Position numbers and translations under genes: made by a program. This document shows positions 59,161 to 64,000 of a stretch of 64,000 bases of DNA, piece by piece (the first letter of the stretch is position 1; each line of letters starts with the position of its first letter). The stretch comes from Planctomycetaceae bacterium. GTDB lineage: Bacteria; Planctomycetota; Planctomycetia; Planctomycetales; Planctomycetaceae. Below the pieces are notes generated by a model, which ran no database searches, had not been told where the DNA came from, and worked only from the letters and a program-made list of their open reading frames with translations. The stretch spans positions 1-64,000 of the forward strand of contig JAJDEI010000138.1 in assembly GCA_029259845.1 (NCBI GenBank), in the 5' to 3' direction.

Positions 59161-59863
59161 CGGGATCAGCGCATCATGAGAAAGAGCCGTCGCGGCTCAA
59201 AGAGATTCTCCCCAAGCGTAGCTCAACCAACTCCGCGCCCCTGACGGAACCCTTTGAGGCAATCAGAAGACAGCGCCGCACAAACGTCATGACCCGCAAA
59301 GATCCTGCATTGATGGCCTACGAACGAGGAATCCGTACGACAAAGGCTTCAAAGTATTGTCTCGTGCGCGAGTTTTCGCCGGTCTCTCCTTGTCAGAAAG
59401 CAACTGTGGCGGGTGGCTCGCGAGGCGACAGGATGCGGCACACTCAGCATCCGGACGTTCCAGGCGAGTTTCGAGCGGAGTGTGAGGCATCCTGTGCCTG
59501 CGGCACCCAGCCGTGCCGGCCGGGCCACCCGCCGGTTGAACACCGATCCCGGCGGATGGGCACCACGCAGTCCCAGCACGTGGCCGTCACACCCTGACGG
59601 ACGAGGAGATTTCCGTGAAATCCGTGGTTATCGAGAGACCACGGATGGGCACGGATGGGCACGGATCACAGACATCGATGATCACCGGGCAATGAATCCG
59701 CGAATATCCGCCCGATCCGCGTCATCCGCGGTCCCTCCCTGTCGGAAAGCAACAGCGGCCTGTTCGCCGGACTTGCTCTGCCGGACCGCTCCGCGCGATA
59801 ATCAAACGCCCGCCGTCTCCCCTGGTCCTCTCAGTCTCTGGTTCCTACGAAGAGTCCTGTCCC
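59161..59863. other. Repeat-bearing intergenic region, no gene
   Basis: This 703-base divergent gap lies between the synthase fusion and the aldose epimerase. A plus-strand frame (59289-59597) is low-quality, Cys/Arg-rich and unsupported. Near-identical phrases tccttgtcagaaagcaactg (59387-59406) and tccctgtcggaaagcaacag (59735-59754) form a direct repeat about 350 bases apart. The 59635-59735 stretch is a separate repeat listed below. Promoters for both genes must be here. Confidence 0.5.
59635..59735. repeat. ATCCGCG/ACGGAT palindrome-rich repeat, copy 1
   Basis: Phrases accacggatgggcacggatg, gaatccgcgaatatccgccc and gatccgcgtcatccgcggt alternate complementary ACGGAT and ATCCGC units. The same kind of sequence recurs at 62262-62342. 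It may form alternative hairpins; role unknown. Confidence 0.7.
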
Positions 59864-61006
59864 ATGAAATGCACCTGTGCCTCTCTCCTCCTGGCGATCG
59901 CGACCATGTCCCCATCACACGCTGCCGATGATGCCCCAACGTCCGAACCGTTTGGAACAACCAAAGATGGCCAGGCGGTGGAGGTCTACACCCTCAAGAA
60001 CGACACCGGGCTCGTGGCGAGAGTCATGACGCGCGGGGCGACGCTTGTCGAACTGCATGTGCCCGACAACAACGGCGACAGTGCCGACGTGATTCATGGG
60101 TTCGATGACGTGAGCGGTTACGAGTCTGAGGCGAACCAATACTTCGGCTGCACGACAGGCCGCGTCTGCAACCGTATTGGAGGTGCCGAGTTCACCCTTG
60201 GCGGCAAGACGTACGAACTCGCCAAAAACGATAACGGGAAACATCACCTGCACGGCGGCGGCGAGCACAGCCTCGACAAGGTCGTTTGGGAAGCCCGCCC
60301 CTTCCAGCGCAGAGACCGACAGGGGGTTGTGTTCACCTACGCCAGCCCGGACGGCGAAGAGGGCTACCCCGGCAACCTGTCGCTGCAGGTCACCTACAGC
60401 GTCCCCGAGGATCGCAACGTGCTGCGGATCGACTACCAGGCGACGACCGACCAGCCGACGCCGGTCAACCTGACCAATCACATGTACTTCAACCTGAGCG
60501 GCCAAGGCAGCGAAACCGTGTTGGACCATATGCTGATGATCCGGGCGGACGAATACACGCTTGCCGATGAGGACCTCATCCCCACCGGAGAGATCGCTGC
60601 GGTCGAAGGGACACCGCTCGATTTCCACCGTCCCACGCGGATCGGAGACCACATCGACAAGCTCACCGGCACCGGTGCCAAGGGCTACGACCACAACTAT
60701 GTGCTGCTGCCGAACCGCAACGAAAAACGTCCCCTCAAGCTCGCCGCCGTCCTCTCCGACCCTGCCTCCGGCCGGTCGGTCCAGATTTCTACCACCGAGC
60801 CGGGCGTGCAGCTCTACTCGGGCAATTTTCTCACCGGACAGACCGGCAAGGATGGCAAGACCTATGCCTACCGCAGTGCCGTCTGCCTCGAAACCCAGCA
60901 CTTCCCCGACTCCGTGCATCACGACAACTTCCCCAGCGTCATCCTGCAGCCGGGGCAGACCTTCAAATCAACGACCGTCTATCGCTTCGCGGCTTCTGCC
61001 GAATGA
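59864..61006 (+). CDS. galM: Exported aldose 1-epimerase (galactose mutarotase)
   Basis: A 380-residue mutarotase that interconverts alpha- and beta-anomers of sugars. A signal peptide (KCTCASLLLAIATMSPSHA) indicates export, as is common for planctomycete mutarotases. The active-site His in LHGGGEHSLDKVVWE, LTNHMYFNLSG with its second His, and the general base Glu in AVCLETQHFPD are present, as are GRVCNRIGGAEFTLGGKTY and TGTGAKGYDHNY. It is preceded by a long intergenic region. It stands alone; no galactose pathway genes are adjacent. The sugar substrate is not known. Confidence 0.95.
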   Translation: MKCTCASLLLAIATMSPSHAADDAPTSEPFGTTKDGQAVEVYTLKNDTGLVARVMTRGATLVELHVPDNNGDSADVIHGFDDVSGYESEANQYFGCTTGRVCNRIGGAEFTLGGKTYELAKNDNGKHHLHGGGEHSLDKVVWEARPFQRRDRQGVVFTYASPDGEEGYPGNLSLQVTYSVPEDRNVLRIDYQATTDQPTPVNLTNHMYFNLSGQGSETVLDHMLMIRADEYTLADEDLIPTGEIAAVEGTPLDFHRPTRIGDHIDKLTGTGAKGYDHNYVLLPNRNEKRPLKLAAVLSDPASGRSVQISTTEPGVQLYSGNFLTGQTGKDGKTYAYRSAVCLETQHFPDSVHHDNFPSVILQPGQTFKSTTVYRFAASAE

Positions 61007-61256
61007 TCTCGCCTGCTGCTGCTGCGGTCGGGGCCGTTTCCAAAGCCGGTGCATCCGTTCGATGACGGCGCTCGCTCATTTCCGGATGGCTGGGGCGCAG
61101 TTGAAGCAACGAAATCGTTACGCCAAACCGAACACTGGGGCCGTGGCGCCGTTCGTTCACTGTCCACGGCCCCAGGGTTCTGTGCGGTTTGTCGATCACC
61201 GATTTTCGATCGCCCCAGCCACCCGCAGGGGAGACGATTCGTTGTCTCTGCGGTGC

Positions 61257-61898
61257 CTACTCGGAGTCTTTCTCGAATTCGGCCGCTGCGCTCTTGGCCG
61301 CGTCCTGGAGATCGGAAAACGCCTTGGCGATTCCTTTGAGCATCTTCTCCCAAGCGTCGCCACTGGAGTCCTTGAGTTGGTCGACGAGTTGGGAGAACTC
61401 CTGACGCCGCTCATCGAGCTGTCGCTTCTTCTCCTCCCAACGGACCTTGGCATCGTCCTTGAGGTCCGCCGCCTGACCGTCAAGTGTGGCGATCTGCTCG
61501 TCAAGTTCGGCCAACCGCTGCTCCGCTTTCTCGATAAGCTTCGCCTTCGTCTCAGCTGCCCAGTCAGCAAGGGCGTCGCCGGCCTCGCCCAGTTCGCGCT
61601 TGGCGCGTTCTGCCGCTTCCTCACTTTCGGGCTTCTCGCCCTGCGGCTCCGCAGTCGGCGACGCATCTGGCTGCGCGGGTTGTTCAGTTGGGGCGGTCAC
61701 TTCTCCCTTCTGGGCCTCTTCTGCTGCCTCAGCCCCTTTCGCCGCCTCGTCCGTCGGAACCGGCTCCGTCGCAGGGGGCTTGTTCGCTGTGACCTTCGTC
61801 GGCGGGGGCGAAGCGTTCTCTGCCGTGGGTGTTGCGGACTGCGAACACCCGACCATCAACAACCCCAGACCCGCAAGCACGAAATTGATGCGGTACAT
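61257..61898 (-). CDS. Coiled-coil lipoprotein
   Basis: A 213-residue lipoprotein. Signal: NFVLAGLGLLMVGC with lipobox MVGC. Residues 20-85 are a Pro/Ala/Thr/Glu-rich low-complexity linker with TVPTDEAAKGAEAAEEAQKG-like segments. Residues 90-213 form a long charged helical region (ERAKRELGEAGDALADWAAETKAKLIEKAEQRLAELDEQIATLDGQAADLKDDAKVRWEEKKRQLDERRQEF), predicted coiled coil. The start at 61898 has GGAGGG 13 bases upstream. No family is recognised; it resembles outer-membrane-anchored structural lipoproteins in layout. It is convergent with galM at 250 bases. Confidence 0.8.
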   Translation of the reverse strand: MYRINFVLAGLGLLMVGCSQSATPTAENASPPPTKVTANKPPATEPVPTDEAAKGAEAAEEAQKGEVTAPTEQPAQPDASPTAEPQGEKPESEEAAERAKRELGEAGDALADWAAETKAKLIEKAEQRLAELDEQIATLDGQAADLKDDAKVRWEEKKRQLDERRQEFSQLVDQLKDSSGDAWEKMLKGIAKAFSDLQDAAKSAAAEFEKDSE

Positions 61899-62476
61899 GT
61901 GCGTTCCCTCCCATTTAGGGGATCCTGCCAACGTGAGCCGGTCTTCGACGCACGTCCAGCGACGTTCCGTGGACATGGGTGATCCGCCGGCAATCAATTC
62001 CCTGACAACCGACGCCACCCTTCACACATTCGGCACGTATTATACCCGATCGAACGTCTCGCGCTGTAGTCAACGCCGACATTGGCGGTCGTCGGTAGTG
62101 GGTGCCGAGTTGTGGTCGTGCGTTTGTTCAGCCCGACCAGGCAGTCGTGTTGGGGTGACGGGGACCATCTGAGCCCAGCGCGTCAGCGACGGGTCATACA
62201 GGTCGCTTGCACCTCGAACCTGCGATGCCGCTCACAAGACACGGCAGGAAACGCGGGTCAGACGGATCGGAGCAAATCCGCGCGGATCTGCTTATTGGTC
62301 TCCGACGATTCATGACAATCCGCCCCGATCCGCGTTTCTCCCGTTGCCAAAAACCGTCCAAACACCACGCTGGTTCGGCCACACTGAGACCGCTGCGCTG
62401 AGTGTCGCCGTGCTCTACCGACCCGTCGCTAACGCTCTGGGCTCTGATCGGGGGGCGGTGCCGCTGACGCCCCCGC
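61899..62476. other. Repeat-bearing intergenic region, no gene
   Basis: This 578-base gap precedes the lipoprotein gene (minus strand) and follows the peptidase gene (minus strand). The lipoprotein promoter probably lies in 61950-62060, where a more A+T-rich stretch with tattatacccgatcgaacg (62038-62057) occurs. The rest, 62171-62444, is a composite inverted-repeat element listed separately. No coding potential is seen. Confidence 0.5.
62171..62444. repeat. 274-base element with 25-base terminal inverted repeats
   Basis: The ends are 62171-62195 (gagcccagcgcgtcagcgac then gggtc) and 62420-62444, whose reverse complement is gagcccagagcgttagcgac then gggtc; 23 of 25 positions match. The interior includes the ATCCGCG-type repeat (62262-62342). 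The structure resembles a MITE or composite palindromic island; no transposase is encoded. Confidence 0.75.
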
Positions 62477-64000
62477 TCAGGCGCTGCCACCGGAAAGCAG
62501 CCCGTTCTGCCGCAGCAGGGCCTGTGGACTTGGCTCGCGGCCGCGGAAGGCGCGGAAAATGTCCATCGGGTGACGGCTGCCGCCCAGTGAAAGCACCGTG
62601 TCCCGGAACCGTCGGCCGGCCTCCCGAACGGCCGTGTCGTTGTCGAGCCCGGCCTCCTCGAAGGCGCCGAACGCATCGGCACTGAGGACTTCGGCCCACT
62701 TGTAGCTGTAGTAGCCAGCCGCATAGCCACCCGCGAAAATGTGCGAAAACGCGCAGAGAAACCGGTCGTCTTTAAACATGGGCAGCACGCTCGTCTGCTC
62801 CATGATCCGACGCTGGACATCGAAGACCGACTCCTCTCCCGACGGATCAAACTCGGAATGCAGCGACATGTCGGTCATCCCGAAGTTGAGTTGCCGCAGC
62901 ATGTCGGACCCCGCCCGGAAGGTTCTCGCCTGACACAGTTTCTCGTACAGATCCTCGGGGAGCGGCTCGCCGGTCTCGAAGTGGGCGGTCATGCCCATCA
63001 ACGTCGGCCGATGATAGCACCAGTTCTCCATGAACTGGCTCGGCAGTTCGACGGCGTCCCACTCGACGCCATTGATGCCGGCTGCGTCCGGGTAGTCGAC
63101 CGTTGTCAGCATGTGTTGCAGCCCATGCCCGAACTCATGGAACAGCGTCTCGACCTCCCGGAAGGTCATCAGCGAGGGCTTGTCGCCCACGGGCGGCGTG
63201 CAGTTGCAAACGAGGTGGGCGATCGGAATCTGTCCCCCTTCGCCGGTCCGCCGCCGCGTGAGGCAGTCGTCCATCCAGGCCCCGCCGCGCTTGTCTTCCG
63301 GCCGTGAATAGGGGTCGTAGTAGAATCCGGCAATCGTTTCCCCCGCCTCGTCGTTCACATGAAAGAAGCGAACGTCCTTGTTCCACTTGGGGGCCTCGTC
63401 GTCCGCCGCGACGACCGTGATTCCGAACAGCCGCTCGACCAAACCAAACAGGCCCTCCAACACCCGCTCATGGGGAAAGTACGGCCGGAGATCCTCTTCG
63501 GTGAAATCGAAGGTCCGCTCTCGCAATCGCTCCGCCCAGAAGGCGATGTCCCAATGCGCGACCGGCTCCGGCTCTCCTTCGGTTGCGGCAAGCTCCTGAA
63601 TCTGCCGCAGATCGGCCTTCGCCGCGTCCCACGAAGCCGCGCGCAGCGTCTGGAACATCTCCTGCACGGCCGCCGGATCGGGGGCCATCTTCTGCGACAG
63701 GCTCACGGCGGCATGGTTCTCAAAACCGAGCAGCTCCGCCTGTTCCTTCCGCAACTGCAGGATGCGGCGACACAAGTCCGTGTTGTCGAATTCGCCGTCC
63801 GAGGCACGCGTGACATAGGCTCGATAAACCTGCTCCCGCAGTTGGCGATTGCGGGAGTGCTTCATGAAGGGCACAAAGCTCGGCGCTTCGAGCGTGATCC
63901 TCCACGGTCCGTCTTCCGGCGTCGCTGCGGGTGTCGCCTCCGTGTCGCTCTCCTCTTTGTGCTCGTTGAACGACTGCGCCGCCATCTGCAGCAGCGTCTG
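62477..64000 (-). CDS. prlC: M3-family oligopeptidase (oligopeptidase A-like), 5' end outside window
   Basis: The visible part covers 507 codons; the frame stays open through the right edge (no stop before 64000), and the normal family length is about 680 residues, so roughly 180 N-terminal residues are missing. A zinc metallopeptidase: HEFGH (63126-63140 on the minus strand) with the downstream Glu in [17 protein letters not shown] is the M3 signature, plus HLVCNCTPP upstream. The C-terminal block [35 protein letters not shown] and [30 protein letters not shown] fits oligopeptidase A / dipeptidyl carboxypeptidase. It degrades short peptides in the cytoplasm. The internal Met at 63985 is not the start. 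Symbol by similarity only (opdA/prlC or dcp). Confidence 0.93.
   Translation of the reverse strand, partial: QTLLQMAAQSFNEHKEESDTEATPAATPEDGPWRITLEAPSFVPFMKHSRNRQLREQVYRAYVTRASDGEFDNTDLCRRILQLRKEQAELLGFENHAAVSLSQKMAPDPAAVQEMFQTLRAASWDAAKADLRQIQELAATEGEPEPVAHWDIAFWAERLRERTFDFTEEDLRPYFPHERVLEGLFGLVERLFGITVVAADDEAPKWNKDVRFFHVNDEAGETIAGFYYDPYSRPEDKRGGAWMDDCLTRRRTGEGGQIPIAHLVCNCTPPVGDKPSLMTFREVETLFHEFGHGLQHMLTTVDYPDAAGINGVEWDAVELPSQFMENWCYHRPTLMGMTAHFETGEPLPEDLYEKLCQARTFRAGSDMLRQLNFGMTDMSLHSEFDPSGEESVFDVQRRIMEQTSVLPMFKDDRFLCAFSHIFAGGYAAGYYSYKWAEVLSADAFGAFEEAGLDNDTAVREAGRRFRDTVLSLGGSRHPMDIFRAFRGREPSPQALLRQNGLLSGGSA

Noticed and set aside
59289-59597. 102-codon plus-strand frame in the gap before galM
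   Set aside because: No family, no ribosome-binding site, and it crosses repeat sequence.
1-64000. Search for tRNA, rRNA, riboswitches, prophage or IS elements
   Set aside because: No cloverleaf, rRNA stretch, known riboswitch core, integrase, transposase or phage gene was recognised by eye; a covariance-model scan would be needed to exclude small RNAs.

Overview
The window comes from a planctomycete (phylum Planctomycetota, probably Planctomycetaceae or a near relative). This is inferred from gene content. There is a DUF1559 pseudopilin-like protein with the H-X9-DG ending, a PEP-CTERM protein, two ECF sigma factors, a Ser/Thr kinase, large secreted lipoproteins without obvious homologues outside the phylum, a DUF58/vWA set, a solitary EboE, and intergenic DNA full of short palindromic repeats. 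Coding DNA is mostly GC rich; the first gene and the 46.9-47.5 kb stretch are visibly poorer in G+C. I see no tRNA, rRNA, CRISPR array, intact IS or replication origin.

Layout. 0.5-8.4 kb: a diadenylate cyclase-like protein, glycine C-acetyltransferase (kbl), phosphoglycerate dehydrogenase (serA), an HNH nuclease, a DUF1559 protein and the EF-P lysyltransferase epmA. 8.5-17.8 kb: a Ser/Thr kinase fused to a degenerate receiver domain, nagA, a YhaO/YhaN (SbcD/SbcC-like) pair whose phosphoesterase partner has lost its metal ligands, an ECF sigma factor and a small Cys-rich protein. 18-24.5 kb: an RND permease, a PEP-CTERM protein with clear promoter and terminator, a TPR protein and a HAD phosphatase. 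24.6-35.4 kb: a long minus-strand block of exported proteins headed by an ECF sigma / anti-sigma / coiled-coil protein set. 35.5-43.9 kb: eboE, exported hypotheticals, a CsgG-like TPR lipoprotein, dprA and a secreted vWA protein.

43.9-50.0 kb is a minus-strand complex I fragment (nuoI, DUF2203, nuoA, nuoC, nuoD) followed by a sulfite oxidase-like enzyme. It lacks nuoB, and a hypothetical gene plus a HicBA toxin-antitoxin pair sit between nuoC and nuoD. 50.6-64 kb: a hybrid histidine kinase with two receivers, trpD, a ParDE-like toxin-antitoxin pair with a readable promoter, a DUF58 protein, a membrane protein fused to a spermidine-synthase fold, a secreted aldose epimerase, a coiled-coil lipoprotein and a 5'-truncated M3 oligopeptidase running off the right edge.

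The strongest candidates for new biology are the YhaO-like pseudo-phosphoesterase beside an intact SMC-like ATPase, the HicBA-containing cassette inside the nuo cluster, the kinase with a pseudo-receiver, and the behaviour of the palindromic repeats. Several repeats overlap or extend coding sequence: the kbl stop codon, the TPR protein tail, and a duplication of the eboE 3' end.
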